Positions 55,701 through 60,819 of a stretch of DNA of 64,000 nucleotides are shown in pieces (position 1 is the stretch's first letter; each line of letters begins with the position of its first letter). The stretch comes from Ovis canadensis (Eukaryota; Chordata; Mammalia; Artiodactyla; Bovidae). The translations under genes and the position numbers were made by a program. The notes beneath the pieces were generated by a model. The model did not search any database and was not told the DNA's origin. It saw only the letters and a program-made list of their open reading frames with translations. The DNA lies in contig NC_091255.1 of the NCBI RefSeq assembly GCF_042477335.2, positions 38,790,501 through 38,854,500 of the forward strand. Reading direction: 5' to 3'.

Positions 55701-56861
55701 GCAAAGCACACATCGTTGTAACCCTCTCTCTCTCTCTCTTTTTTCCCAAGTAGTAGAATTCTGGGTGGTTTATTTTTTTCTTCTTTCTACTTTCATTACT
55801 TTTTCTTAGAAAGTGAAAGTGAAAGTCACTCAGTCGTGTCCAGCTCTTTGCAACCCCATGGAATTCTCCAGGCCAGAATACTACAGTGGGTAGCCTTTCC
55901 CTTCTCAAGGGGATCTTCCCAACCCAGGGATCGAACACAGATCTCCCGCATTGCAGGCAGATTCTTTACCAACTGAGCCACAAGGAAAGCCCAAGGGAAG
56001 ACTTATTCTTAACTGAACCAAAAGCATCTTAAATAAGGGAACTATGCACTTACTTTTCTTATACCCTTCAGCTCAGTTCCATAATTGGAATTGGAAGTGG
56101 CTTCCCTGGTGGCTCAGACGGTAAAGTATCTGCCTACAATGCAGGAGACCCGGGTTTGATCCCTGGGTCAGGAAGTTCCCCTGGAGAAGGAAATGGTAGC
56201 CCACTCCAGTATTCTTGCCTGGAAAATCCCATGGACGGAGGATCCTGGTAGGCTATTGTCCATGGGGTCGCAAAGAGTCGGACACTACTGAGCCACTTCA
56301 CTTCACTTCAATGCCATAAATGTTCATTGACTGATTAATACATGCAGGGTTCTATGTGCAGGACTGTGGGGGAGACTATGATCTGTGAGTTATAGGGGAA
56401 CACCTCCCCCACCCTCAAAGAACATGTAACCAGGGTTAGCGTAAGGGGTGGCTTAATGATGTAGCTAGGATGGAAAAAGCTCTGATGATGACAAACTAGC
56501 CTGTGCAGAAAAGTCTTATAAAACCCACAAGTATGAAATCCCTGTCTTTTGGAGCAGTCACACCTTTTGCTCTGCCACTATAAGCTATTTCAATTAATGC
56601 TGTTTCTTTTGGGGAGCAGGTATTTGGGATTATGTCATTCAGATCACCAATAGTATTCATGATCTCGAACAAAGAATTCAGAAAACTAAAGACAATGTGG
56701 AAGAGATTCAGAGCATCATGAAAACATGGATGTCACCAATATTTAAAAGAAAAGATGGGAAAAAGGAATGCCTTCTCTCTATGGATGATCAGCATGATCG
56801 AGTGGAAAAATATTACTGTCACATCAAAGAATCTGGCCTGAAGATCCATGCCCTTGTGCAG
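7360..56861 (+). CDS. DNAH9: DNAH9, dynein axonemal heavy chain 9, exons 1-14 (5' partial gene)
   Basis: Join of 7360-7776, 17031-17227, 19309-19467, 20520-20650, 26431-26642, 27714-27947, 39326-39493, 41607-41723, 44858-45008, 46365-46479, 50760-50828, 52992-53118, 54932-55187 and 56620-56861. The joined frame is open for 865 codons, all introns are GT-AG, and the product follows mammalian DNAH9 in order (for example [63 protein letters not shown]). Known for the family: DNAH9 is an outer-dynein-arm heavy chain of motile cilia that pairs with DNAH5 in the distal part of respiratory cilia; loss causes ciliary dyskinesia and laterality defects in humans. The segment here is the N-terminal tail (DHC_N1 region), so no Walker motifs or stalk are expected. 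DNAH17 and DNAH11 are the closest alternatives, but the exon-1 sequence matches DNAH9. The rest of the gene lies past base 64000. Confidence 0.97.
7813..7876 (+). repeat. G-run cluster with overlapping GC boxes at the start of intron 1
   Basis: Ten or so runs of three or more G within 64 bases, including three gggcggggc boxes, 36 bases after the exon-1 donor. Suited to SP1 binding and G-quadruplex formation on the non-template strand. Confidence 0.7.
8612..8846 (+). mobile_element. Bov-tA SINE with AC tail
   Basis: Diverged full-length copy (gacgtcccaggtgacacag to gagcaactaag) ending in a short (AC)n. Confidence 0.88.
9165..9660 (+). mobile_element. L1 3' end, interrupted by a SINE
   Basis: 9165-9310 (ggagggataaattaggag, ggacctaatgtatggcaca) and 9590-9660 (ctttgctgtataccagaac) are halves of one L1 3' end; a Bov-tA lies between in (TA)n. 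Confidence 0.75.
9327..9589 (+). mobile_element. Bov-tA SINE with (CA)n tail
   Basis: Head ggcttcccaggtggtgctag, tail unit to gcaacttagcatac, then (CA)n and (TA)n. Landed in a (TA)n stretch of the L1. Confidence 0.9.
9976..10103 (+). mobile_element. CHR-2-type SINE with 16-base target duplication
   Basis: gggacttgcctggcggtcc head and A-rich tail, flanked by perfect copies of atacttcagactctta (9960-9975 and 10104-10119). Confidence 0.92.
10235..10700 (-). mobile_element. L1 3' region
   Basis: Antisense L1 wording: gtgtacagtacaataagtt, gtagtatcccattgtatg, ggatggacagttaggttcc. Confidence 0.8.
11390..11820. promoter_or_regulatory. Intronic CpG-rich, promoter-like patch
   Basis: Roughly 25 CpGs in 430 bp inside CpG-poor intron 1, an NRF1-like gcatgcgca at 11654-11662, gccggc and gtcgcgcac motifs, and an 18-base G run. 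No exon or known gene recognised. Could be an alternative promoter, enhancer RNA start or decayed retrocopy leader. Confidence 0.4.
11619..11636 (+). repeat. Poly-G run of 18
   Basis: Uninterrupted G homopolymer after gcgcacggcgcc. Length is likely variable and error-prone in sequencing. Confidence 0.9.
12472..12753 (+). mobile_element. Bov-A2 dimeric SINE
   Basis: Two Bov-A units joined by a gactccactttcacttttc linker, ending gcgacttagcggcggcagc with an AGC tail. Confidence 0.92.
14175..14389 (+). mobile_element. Bov-tA SINE
   Basis: Full-length copy with target duplication tacatt at 14169-14174 and 14390-14395. Confidence 0.9.
14744..14844 (-). mobile_element. Bov-A monomer SINE
   Basis: Reverse single unit starting (CTA)n-aagtcgcttcag, flanked by aacatgtg at 14736-14743 and 14845-14852. 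Confidence 0.9.
14871..15122 (+). mobile_element. Bov-tA SINE with (CA)n tail
   Basis: Head gggcttccctggtggctcag, complete tail, then (CA)n from about 15087 to 15118. Confidence 0.92.
15915..16330 (+). mobile_element. Bov-tA SINE with head unit in three tandem copies
   Basis: The tRNA-like head through ccactccagtattgttgg occurs at about 15915, 16034 and 16154, spaced 119 and 120 bases; only the third continues into a full tail (ggcacgactgagcaac). Confidence 0.88.
16343..16525 (+). mobile_element. BovB LINE 3' fragment
   Basis: gctgaagctgaagttcc to ctccgagagc match BovB near its 3' end; the terminal tcagttcagt repeat is missing. It lies directly behind the SINE triplication inside the same target duplication. 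Confidence 0.8.
16681..16896 (-). mobile_element. Bov-tA SINE inserted in L1
   Basis: Full reverse copy between the ccttgt duplications. Confidence 0.9.
17031..17227 (+). CDS. DNAH9: DNAH9 exon 2 (residues 140-205)
   Basis: The acceptor tctgttccag opens directly on GTT GTC ATC, giving [19 protein letters not shown]; the exon ends on GT of a split Val codon before the strong donor gtaagt. KGKTLLPLP near the end is a recognisable DNAH9 tail motif. Confidence 0.95.
18460..18664 (-). mobile_element. Bov-tA SINE
   Basis: Reverse copy, gtgctaagtcacttcagtag at its low-coordinate end; head somewhat diverged. Confidence 0.88.
19043..19250 (+). mobile_element. Bov-tA SINE
   Basis: Ends 50-60 bases from the exon-3 acceptor, so it lies close to the branch region of intron 2. 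Confidence 0.88.
19309..19467 (+). CDS. DNAH9: DNAH9 exon 3 (residues 205-258)
   Basis: The acceptor tttcgcag supplies the C that completes Val205. The product includes [15 protein letters not shown] and [16 protein letters not shown], a conserved dynein tail segment. It ends on AG of a split Arg codon with donor gtgggc (phase 2). Confidence 0.95.
19468..20519 (+). other. DNAH9: DNAH9 intron 3 (1,052 bp)
   Basis: Phase 2. No repeat or gene recognised apart from a T-rich run near 19801-19821. Confidence 0.9.
20520..20650 (+). CDS. DNAH9: DNAH9 exon 4 (residues 258-302)
   Basis: Opens after gtgttgcag; the first base completes Arg258 and the frame reads [13 protein letters not shown] and then [19 protein letters not shown]. 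It ends on G of a split Ala codon with donor gtgagg (phase 1). Confidence 0.95.
21306..21583 (+). mobile_element. Bov-A2 dimeric SINE with (AGC)5
   Basis: tggagaaggcactggcacc start, ttcacttttcactttcatg linker and AGC tail. Closely resembles the copy at 12472. Confidence 0.93.
22120..22720 (-). mobile_element. L1 3' end with nested SINE
   Basis: 22310-22720 shows antisense L1 wording (gttcatcaataccattttt, ctgacttacttcattctgt). Low-coordinate boundary is approximate. Confidence 0.75.
22191..22309 (-). mobile_element. Bov-A monomer SINE
   Basis: cacttcagtcgtgtccgac to gggttgccatttcct, single unit without the tRNA head. Confidence 0.87.
23712..23926 (+). mobile_element. Bov-tA SINE
   Basis: Complete copy from gggcttcccaggtggtac to gaagctacttagtatg. 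Confidence 0.9.
24240..24356 (-). mobile_element. CHR-2-type SINE
   Basis: Reverse copy: T run and tggccacattgcccggcc, B-box complement gggatcaagccc, end caccaggctattccct. Confidence 0.82.
25021..25232 (+). mobile_element. Bov-tA SINE
   Basis: gggcttctccgctagctcaa head through gcaactgagcatgcaac. Confidence 0.9.
25258..25375 (-). mobile_element. CHR-2-type SINE
   Basis: ttttttggctgcaccatgc, cagggattgaacccatgcc and agaagttcct in reverse order of the consensus. Confidence 0.8.
26431..26642 (+). CDS. DNAH9: DNAH9 exon 5 (residues 302-372)
   Basis: The acceptor ttccttccag is followed by CT, completing Ala302, then [30 protein letters not shown] and [15 protein letters not shown]. This is the well-conserved core of the dynein tail region. 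The donor gtgggc follows a full codon. Confidence 0.96.
26750..26940 (+). mobile_element. Bov-tA SINE
   Basis: ggttctcctctggtggctc head; begins only about 105 bases after the exon-5 donor. Confidence 0.9.
27075..27401 (-). mobile_element. Long CHR-1-type SINE
   Basis: Reverse copy with ggcagcactgggtcttggc, gggcttctcattgtggtg and ctcagccactaggggagccc; longer than the CHR-2 copies. Confidence 0.82.
27714..27947 (+). CDS. DNAH9: DNAH9 exon 6 (residues 373-450)
   Basis: The acceptor ctgccctccag leads into [19 protein letters not shown]; the exon also carries [15 protein letters not shown] and [19 protein letters not shown]. Both ends are phase 0; the donor is gtgagt. Confidence 0.96.
28020..28765 (+). 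mobile_element. L1 3' end with nested SINE and TG/TA microsatellite
   Basis: 28060-28397 (gagtgaagtaagacaggcag, ggacctactgtatagcac) and 28690-28765 (cacctgaaactaacacaac) are one sense L1 3' end. A variable TATG stretch occupies 28618-28690. Confidence 0.8.
28405..28610 (+). mobile_element. Bov-tA SINE
   Basis: Flanked by gctacca at 28398-28404 and 28611-28617. Confidence 0.92.
29415..29633 (-). mobile_element. Bov-tA SINE
   Basis: Reverse copy with a short gactag-type duplication (29407 and 29634). Confidence 0.9.
30330..30539 (-). mobile_element. Bov-tA SINE
   Basis: Reverse copy; gataaaagc repeats at 30318-30326 and 30540-30548. Confidence 0.92.
31408..31640 (+). repeat. Polypyrimidine (C/T) minisatellite tract
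   Basis: About 230 bases almost purely C and T, built from irregular ccctcctccctctgccc-like units of 16-21 bases. The opposite strand is G/A-rich. Confidence 0.88.
31918..32103 (+). repeat. Perfect tandem duplication, 2 x 93 bp
   Basis: 31918-32010 and 32011-32103 are identical by eye at all 93 positions. Each copy contains the palindrome accatgaa-ccca-ttcatggt. No repeat family recognised in the unit. Confidence 0.95.
32334..32595 (-). mobile_element. BovB LINE 3' fragment
   Basis: tcagtttctcagtcatgtcc, gagtcagtgatcccatcc and ggtggccaaagtattgg in BovB reverse order. Confidence 0.88.
33333..33675 (+). repeat. CA-rich degenerate minisatellite
   Basis: Some 340 bases of interspersed cacaca, cacactgcacata and agacacac motifs with a loose 20-28-base period; alternating purine-pyrimidine throughout. 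Confidence 0.88.
33850..34380. other. Repeat-free, possibly conserved non-coding stretch
   Basis: No repeat recognised; contains several homeodomain-like cores (gtctaattggg, gctaattaattac) and CpGs uncommon in the rest of the intron. Regulatory nature is a guess from texture only. Confidence 0.25.
34403..34592 (+). mobile_element. Bov-tA SINE
   Basis: gggcttccctggtggctcag head with a short deletion; tail ends gactgagtggctac. Confidence 0.9.
34619..34845 (+). mobile_element. Bov-tA SINE
   Basis: Flanked by tttattga at 34611-34618 and 34846-34853; same orientation as the copy 26 bases upstream. Confidence 0.92.
35348..35692 (+). mobile_element. CHR-2-type SINE split by a Bov-tA
   Basis: 35348-35448 (gggacttccctggcagtcc to acatgctgcatg) resumes at 35678 (gtacagcag). 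Target duplication acatgctgcatg at 35437-35448 and 35666-35677. Confidence 0.92.
35449..35665 (-). mobile_element. Bov-tA SINE inside CHR-2
   Basis: Complete reverse copy between perfect 12-base duplications, so it is younger than the CHR-2 host. Confidence 0.95.
36533..36735 (+). mobile_element. Bov-tA SINE
   Basis: gggcttgcctggtctctcag through gacttagtgattaaac. Confidence 0.9.
37203..38046 (-). mobile_element. BovB LINE, 3' third with RT remnant
   Basis: Reverse order from cagttcagttcagtcactc (3' end) to the RT region stopping at tctgcctag. Frame is broken repeatedly; only short RT pieces ([10 protein letters not shown]) stay open. Confidence 0.92.
39326..39493 (+). CDS. DNAH9: DNAH9 exon 7 (residues 451-506)
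   Basis: After cttcacag the frame reads [19 protein letters not shown] and ends CLDLQSV. The donor is a weak gtaggg; reading through adds a non-homologous GLRRAT. The 11.4-kb intron before it is the largest complete intron in the window. Confidence 0.94.
40177..40383 (-). mobile_element. Bov-tA SINE
   Basis: Near-perfect 11-base duplication, ttccaatgtct (40166) and ttccattgtct (40384). Confidence 0.9.
41202..41412 (+). mobile_element. Bov-tA SINE
   Basis: gcctcgagtgactcagacag head, then gggttcgatcgatccctgg, where cgat is duplicated in the B-box region. Confidence 0.9.
41607..41723 (+). CDS. DNAH9: DNAH9 exon 8 (residues 507-545)
   Basis: The acceptor tgtctcttcag opens on [23 protein letters not shown], then [16 protein letters not shown], strongly conserved in outer-arm dyneins. 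The donor gtttgt departs from consensus at +3 and +4. Confidence 0.95.
42355..42632 (-). mobile_element. Bov-A2 dimeric SINE with (CTG)n
   Basis: Reverse dimer starting (CTG)5-ctaagtcgcttc, flanked by perfect acaaggaggcag at 42343-42354 and 42633-42644. Confidence 0.95.
43004..43222 (+). mobile_element. Bov-tA SINE
   Basis: ggacttcccatgtagtgc head to gaagtgacttagcac. Confidence 0.9.
44858..45008 (+). CDS. DNAH9: DNAH9 exon 9 (residues 546-596)
   Basis: The pyrimidine-rich acceptor ctcttttgcag leads to [17 protein letters not shown] and [18 protein letters not shown], ending QEEAEH plus G of a split Gly codon. The donor is gtaagc (phase 1). Confidence 0.95.
45009..46364 (+). other. DNAH9: DNAH9 intron 9 (1,356 bp)
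   Basis: Phase 1. One CHR-2-type SINE at 45667-45792; 45009-45666 and 45793-46364 look unique. Confidence 0.9.
45667..45792 (+). mobile_element. CHR-2-type SINE
   Basis: gggacttccctggcaatgc, ggaactaagatcccacatg and an A-rich tail. Confidence 0.88.
46365..46479 (+). CDS. DNAH9: DNAH9 exon 10 (residues 596-634)
   Basis: The acceptor tgttcccag is followed by GG completing Gly596, then [20 protein letters not shown], a hallmark dynein tail sequence, and [18 protein letters not shown]. It ends on CC of a split Pro codon with donor gtgagt (phase 2). Confidence 0.96.
46970..47170 (+). mobile_element. Bov-tA SINE
   Basis: gggcttccctggtgggtcag to aggacttagcgactaaatg. Confidence 0.9.
47290..47405 (+). 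repeat. Left arm of a long inverted repeat
   Basis: Reverse-complements the segment 48257-48360: both arms carry ccctgtagattct, ttcacttca and tgagttcatgattaaaac cores, about 90 percent matching with one roughly 9-base gap. Confidence 0.85.
48257..48360 (-). repeat. Right arm of a long inverted repeat
   Basis: Partner of 47290-47405. The core between the arms (47406-48256, about 850 bp) is GC-rich at its right half and matches no repeat I recognise. Confidence 0.85.
48445..49045 (-). mobile_element. L1 3' region
   Basis: Antisense L1 wording: ctaatattccattgtgtc, ggctattgtaaatagtgctg, gggtatatgcccagtggtgg. Confidence 0.88.
49670..49972 (+). mobile_element. Full-length CHR-1-type SINE
   Basis: gggcttccctggtggccag head, gagacatgggttcgatacc B box, several caacaggagaagccaccgc-like body motifs, AT-rich taa tail. 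Confidence 0.85.
49994..50116 (+). repeat. 41-42-bp tandem repeat, three copies
   Basis: Unit is C7-9, A7-9, then ccatggcaatgagtaatgag and cag; ccatgg recurs at 50011, 50053 and 50094. Copies differ only in homopolymer length. Confidence 0.93.
50190..50272 (-). mobile_element. BovB LINE terminal fragment
   Basis: cagttccgttcagttgctc to gccaggcctccctgtca, the last 80 bases of BovB. Confidence 0.8.
50760..50828 (+). CDS. DNAH9: DNAH9 exon 11 (residues 634-657), 69-bp micro-exon
   Basis: The smallest exon in the window. A long T/C tract ends in tccgggtag; T completes Pro634 and the frame reads [20 protein letters not shown]. It ends on AG of a split Arg codon before donor gtaagc. Its length is not a multiple-of-three skip in isolation of phase: 69 bp with phase 2 on both sides means skipping would keep the frame. 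Confidence 0.94.
51753..51939 (+). mobile_element. CHR-2-type SINE
   Basis: Flanked by agaagtgctc at 51743-51752 and 51940-51949; body has catgccacaactaagac. Confidence 0.9.
52671..52872 (+). mobile_element. Bov-tA SINE
   Basis: tggcgtccctggtggttcag head; lies about 120 bases upstream of the exon-12 acceptor. Confidence 0.9.
52992..53118 (+). CDS. DNAH9: DNAH9 exon 12 (residues 657-699)
   Basis: The acceptor tggtctcacag is followed by G completing Arg657, then [20 protein letters not shown] and [18 protein letters not shown], conserved in the dynein tail. Donor gtaagt follows a full codon. Confidence 0.96.
53967..54174 (+). mobile_element. Bov-tA SINE
   Basis: ggcttccctggtggctcag to gagcagctctcgctttc. 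Confidence 0.9.
54450..54648 (-). mobile_element. Bov-tA SINE
   Basis: Reverse copy, opposite to the one 275 bases upstream; ends about 280 bases before exon 13. Confidence 0.9.
54932..55187 (+). CDS. DNAH9: DNAH9 exon 13 (residues 700-785)
   Basis: The acceptor tttcctccag opens on [24 protein letters not shown], then [40 protein letters not shown] and [13 protein letters not shown]. It ends on G of a split Gly codon before donor gtaaca. Confidence 0.96.
55486..55696 (+). mobile_element. Bov-tA SINE
   Basis: Head partly diverged (ggtggcagagtgataaag); tail unit intact with gggctacagtccatgg. Confidence 0.88.
55811..55992 (-). mobile_element. Bov-tA SINE
   Basis: Reverse copy beginning aaagtgaaagtgaaagtc; a (TC)n lies at 55729-55741 nearby. 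Confidence 0.9.
56099..56308 (+). mobile_element. Bov-tA SINE
   Basis: ggcttccctggtggctcag to gagccacttcacttcac, close to consensus. Confidence 0.92.
56620..56861 (+). CDS. DNAH9: DNAH9 exon 14 (residues 785-865), last exon in the window
   Basis: The acceptor ggggagcag is followed by GT completing Gly785, then [20 protein letters not shown] and [15 protein letters not shown], a heptad-like coiled-coil segment, and [17 protein letters not shown]. Donor gtaata follows a full codon. No match to the next expected DNAH9 exon was seen in the remaining 7.1 kb. Confidence 0.96.
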
Positions 56862-57191
56862 GTAATAACCAGCCTTTCAGGCACACATCCCACCAGTCCA
56901 GGAAAAGTGCCAAGGAGAGTGTTTGGGTACTAAAAGTGATTTGGGAATTAGAACAACCAATAGATGCTGTGTCTTCTGCAGTCATTGGTAGAAGTTAAAA
57001 CTGATAGCAGAAGAAAGCTAAAACTAATGGGTGGAGAGAGTGCCAAGTCACATTCTGGTATCAGTGTGTCAACATTAAAGCTATCTTAATAGTGACACCA
57101 CTTAGTTGCCATACACCTTAACGTCACACACAAAACCCCAACAGGTAGAAGGAGATGCCGAGTGCAGAATCCTAAATTATCTACTGCACTG

Positions 57192-57387
57192 TGAGTGAAG
57201 TGAAAGTCGCTCAGTTGTGTCCGACTCTGCGACCCTGTAGACTATACAGTCCATGGAATTCTCCAGGCCAGAATACTGGAGTGGGTGGCCTTTCCCTTCT
57301 CCAGGGGATCTTCCCAACCGAGGGATCGAACCCAGGTCTCCCGCATTGCAGGTGGATTCTTTACCAGCTGAGCTATCAGGGAAGCCC
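57192..57387 (-). mobile_element. Bov-tA SINE
   Basis: gtgagtgaagtgaaagtcgc to atcagggaagccc in reverse order. Confidence 0.92.
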
Positions 57388-57506
57388 CCCGAACTCATCC
57401 ACACAACGTAGTGTGGCCCTCCAGCATCGTCTTCATGACCTAGCCCTACTGAGCCTGGAGAGACGCAAGATGCACTCGATAAAGAGAAGGAAAAAGGCAG
57501 AGCACT

Positions 57507-57713
57507 GCTCTTCCCCGGTGGCTCAGAGGTGAAGAACCCAGCTGCCGATGCAGGAGACACAGGTTCCATCCCTGGGTCAGGAAAAGCCCCTGGAGGAGGA
57601 CATAGCAACCCACTCCAGTATTCATGCCTGGGAAATCCCTTGGACCGAGGAGCCTGGTGGGCTACAGTCCATGGGGTCGCAAAGGAGTAGGACGTGACTT
57701 AGCAACTGAGCTT
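57507..57713 (+). mobile_element. Bov-tA SINE
   Basis: cttccccggtggctcagagg head; opposite orientation to the copy 120 bases upstream. Confidence 0.92.
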
Positions 57714-58298
57714 GCATGCCCTTCATGCGGTAAGGCTCTGCCCTGCATTGTGAGCAGGGATCCTTGTGTCTTATCACCCGAGATGGACAAAGGAAAAGAG
57801 CTGTAAGTCATGAATGGCCACCAGCTCCAGGCCTACTGAAGAGGCCGTGGGGCAGTTCTCATGGGTTGATCTCACACGGAGTCAGTAGTGAATCAGTTGT
57901 TATCTTTGGGTTTTCTGTGGTTTTTGAAGACCAATAAAATGTTGTACTTTTGACCTTTTAAATTTTGTCTGTTTTCTAGTTTACTAATCTATTCTTTATC
58001 ATTTCTTTCTTTCTAGTCTATTTGGGACTACTTTGCTCAATCCTTCTTTTCTAGCCTGTGAGGGTAGGAACTTAAGCATATTGATTCCAAGCCTGTCTTC
58101 CTTTCTAATACAAATGTTTGATGATATAAATTTCTCTCATACTACTTCTTCAGTTTCATTCTCCAAATTTGTTCTGCCTCATTGTCATTCTCATTTCAAT
58201 TTTAAACTTTTTCTCTTGTGATTTGTTCTTTAACTCAGAGGTCATTTAGGAGTATATTGTTTAATTTCCGTGTATTTGGAACTTCTCTGGATAGCTTA

Positions 58299-58508
58299 GG
58301 CTTTCCAGGTGGTTCAGTGGTAAAGAATTAGCCTGCAATGCATAGGAGATGCAGGTTTGATCCCTGGATCAGAAAGATCCCCTGGAGAATGAAATAGCAA
58401 CCCACTCCAGTATTCTTGCCTGGGAAATCCTATGGACAGAGGAAGCTGGTGGGCTACAGTCCATGGGGTTTCGAAGAGTTGGAGACAATTCAGTGATTAA
58501 ACCACCTC
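58299..58508 (+). mobile_element. Bov-tA SINE
   Basis: ggctttccaggtggttcag to gacaattcagtgattaaacc. Confidence 0.9.
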
Positions 58509-58519
58509 CACCACCTGGG

Positions 58520-58919
58520 TTCAGTTCACTTCACTGAGCAACTGCTCAGTCTTGTCCGACTCTCTGCGACCCAATGGACGGCAGCACGCCTTCCAATGAA
58601 TATTCAGAACTGATCTCCTTTAGGATGGACTGGTTGGATCTCCTTGCAGTCCAAGGGATTCTCAAGAGTCTTCTCCAGCACCACAGTTCAAAAGCATCAA
58701 TTCTTCAGTGCTCAGCCTTCTGTATAGTCCAACTCTCGCATCCATACGTGACTACTAGAAAAACCTTTGGAAAAGCTACTGGAAAAGCTTTGATTAGATG
58801 GACCTTTGTTGGCAAAGTAATGTCTCTGCTTTTTAATATGTTGTCTAGGTTGGCCATAACTTTTCTTCCAAGGAGCAAGTTTTTTATTTCATGGCTGCAG
58901 TCACTGTCTGCAGTGATTT
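58520..58919 (-). mobile_element. BovB LINE 3' part with internal deletion
   Basis: Begins cagttcacttcactgagc, jumps from gcagcacgcc to ttccaatgaatattcag (about 150 bp of consensus missing), and stops at tgcagtgattt where the next BovB starts. Confidence 0.88.
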
Positions 58920-60105
58920 TCAGTTCAGTTCAGTCGCTCAGTCTTGTCTGACTCTGTGACCCCGTGGACCACAGCATGCCAGGCCTCCCTGTCCATCACT
59001 AACTCCTGGAGTCCACCGAAACACATGTCCATTGAGTCAGTGATGCCATCCAACCATCTCATCCTCTGTCATCCCCTTCTCCTCCTGCCCTCAATCTTTC
59101 CCAGCATCAGGGTCTTTTCAAATGAGTCAGCTCTTCGCACAGGTGGCCAAAGTATTGGAGTTTCAGCTTCATCATCAGTCCTTCCAATGAACATCCAGGA
59201 CTGATCTCCTTTAGGGTGGACTGATTGGATCTCCTTGCAGTCCAAGGGACTCTCAAGAGTTTTCTCCAGCACCACAGTTCAAAAGCATCAGTTCTTCGGT
59301 GCTCAGCTTTCTTTATAGTCCAACTCTCGCATCCATACATGACCACTGGAAAAACCATAGCCTTGACTAGATGGACCTTTGTTGGCAAAGTAATGTCTCT
59401 GCTTTTTAATATGCTATCTAGGTTGGCAGTGATTTTGGAGCCCCCCAAAATAAAGTCTCTCACTGTTTCCTTTCTTTCCCCATCTATTTGCCATGAAGTG
59501 ATGGGACCAGATGCCATGATCTTAGTTTTCTGAATGTTGAGTTTTAAGCCAACTTTTTCACTCTCCTCTTTCACTTTCATCAAGAGGCTCGTTAGTTCTT
59601 TGCTTTCTGCCACAAGTATGGTGTCATCTGCATATCTGAAGTTATTGATATTTCTCCCAGCAATCTTGATTCCAGCTTGTGCTTCATCCAGTCCAGCATT
59701 TCTCATGATGTACTCTGCATAGAAATTAAATAAGCAGGGTGACAATATACAGCCTTGACTTACTCCTTTCCCAATCTGGAAATAGTCTGTTGTTCCATGG
59801 CCAGTTCTAACTGTAGCTTCTTGACCTGCATGCAGATATCTCAGGAAGTGGGTCAGGTGGTCTATTATTCCCATCTTTTGAAGAATTTTCCACAGTTTGT
59901 TGTGATCCACACAGTCAAAGGCTTTGGCGTAGTCAATAAAGCAGAAGTCGATGTTTTTCTAGAACTCTTTCTCTTTTTCAATGATCCAATGGACGTTGGC
60001 AATTTGATCTCTGGTTCCTCTGCCTTTTCTAAATCCAGTTTGAACATCTGGAAGTTCACAGTTCACATACTGTTGTAGCCTGGTTTAGAGAATTTTGAGC
60101 ATTAC
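58920..60105 (-). mobile_element. BovB LINE, 3' 1.2 kb including RT palm
   Basis: Runs from the 3' end tcagttcagttcagtcgc through the RT C-terminal half to gagcattactttgctc. About 70 bp of consensus is missing after ctaggttgg near 59425. Confidence 0.93.
59107..59910 (-). pseudogene. BovB reverse transcriptase, C-terminal half, 267 open codons
   Basis: Longest open piece of transposon coding sequence here. Residues 50-58 read VSQGCILSP and 91-97 FRYADDT, the YADD catalytic motif (93-96), followed by [14 protein letters not shown] and [13 protein letters not shown]. It lacks the N-terminal fingers/motif A and the endonuclease, so it is not functional. Confidence 0.9.
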
Positions 60106-60180
60106 TTTGCTCAAAGTAAGCTACCACCTGGGCAGCTTAATGAAATTGATACTGTGTAATTCCGCTGTAGGCAGAGGAAA

Positions 60181-60310
60181 CACACAGCACACGTGGGAAC
60201 CTGGCAGCAATTCAAACTGCCTGGCCATCTTTTGCAGTGCTGCTGTGTATGTGCATGTGTGTGGATAAGATATACCCCACAATCGAATGTTATGATTTTG
60301 TTTTAAACTG
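60181..60310 (+). repeat. Direct repeat copy 1 (about 130 bp)
   Basis: cacacagcacacgtgggaa to gttttaaac; pairs with 60820-60953 at roughly 80 percent identity. Family unknown. Confidence 0.8.
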
Positions 60311-60373
60311 TTACATTTCAGTTATTAGGAATTCATCAATTCTTGCTGTATGATTTAGACTATAGTCTATCTT

Positions 60374-60582
60374 GGGCTTCCCTGATGGCTCAGACAGTGA
60401 AAAGTCTACCTGCAATGCGGGAGATGGAGGTCTGATCCCTGGGTTGGGAAGATCCCTTGGAGAAGGGAATTGCTACCCACTCCAGTATTCTTGCCTGGAG
60501 AATTCTTTGGACAGAGGACTCTGGCAGGCTACAGTCCATGGGGTCACAGAGAGTCAGACAGCTGAACAACTAACACTTTCAC
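60374..60582 (+). mobile_element. Bov-tA SINE
   Basis: gggcttccctgatggctcag to caactaacactttcac; sits between the two direct-repeat copies. Confidence 0.92.
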
Positions 60583-60819
60583 TTTTCTTCATGGTCTGTC
60601 TTACTGGATGTTACTTATGCAATTGACAATATGTTTATTCTTTAAATGCTGGGTGCAGTGTTCTCTAAAATGTCAGCTAGTTCAAAGTGGTCGACAGTAT
60701 TGTGCAGATCATCTGTGTGATTCCTCAGTTTTTTCCTCTATTTGTTCTACCAGTTACTGAAGCTAGAATGAATGATGAATGAGCAAAGAGTCAGACGTGA
60801 CTGAAGGGGCCTATCACAG

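Larger units (their letters stand above)
55188..56619 (+). other. DNAH9: DNAH9 intron 13 (1,432 bp)
   Basis: Phase 1. Three Bov-tA SINEs in +, -, + order (55486, 55811, 56099) occupy over 40 percent; 56310-56619 looks unique. Confidence 0.9.
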
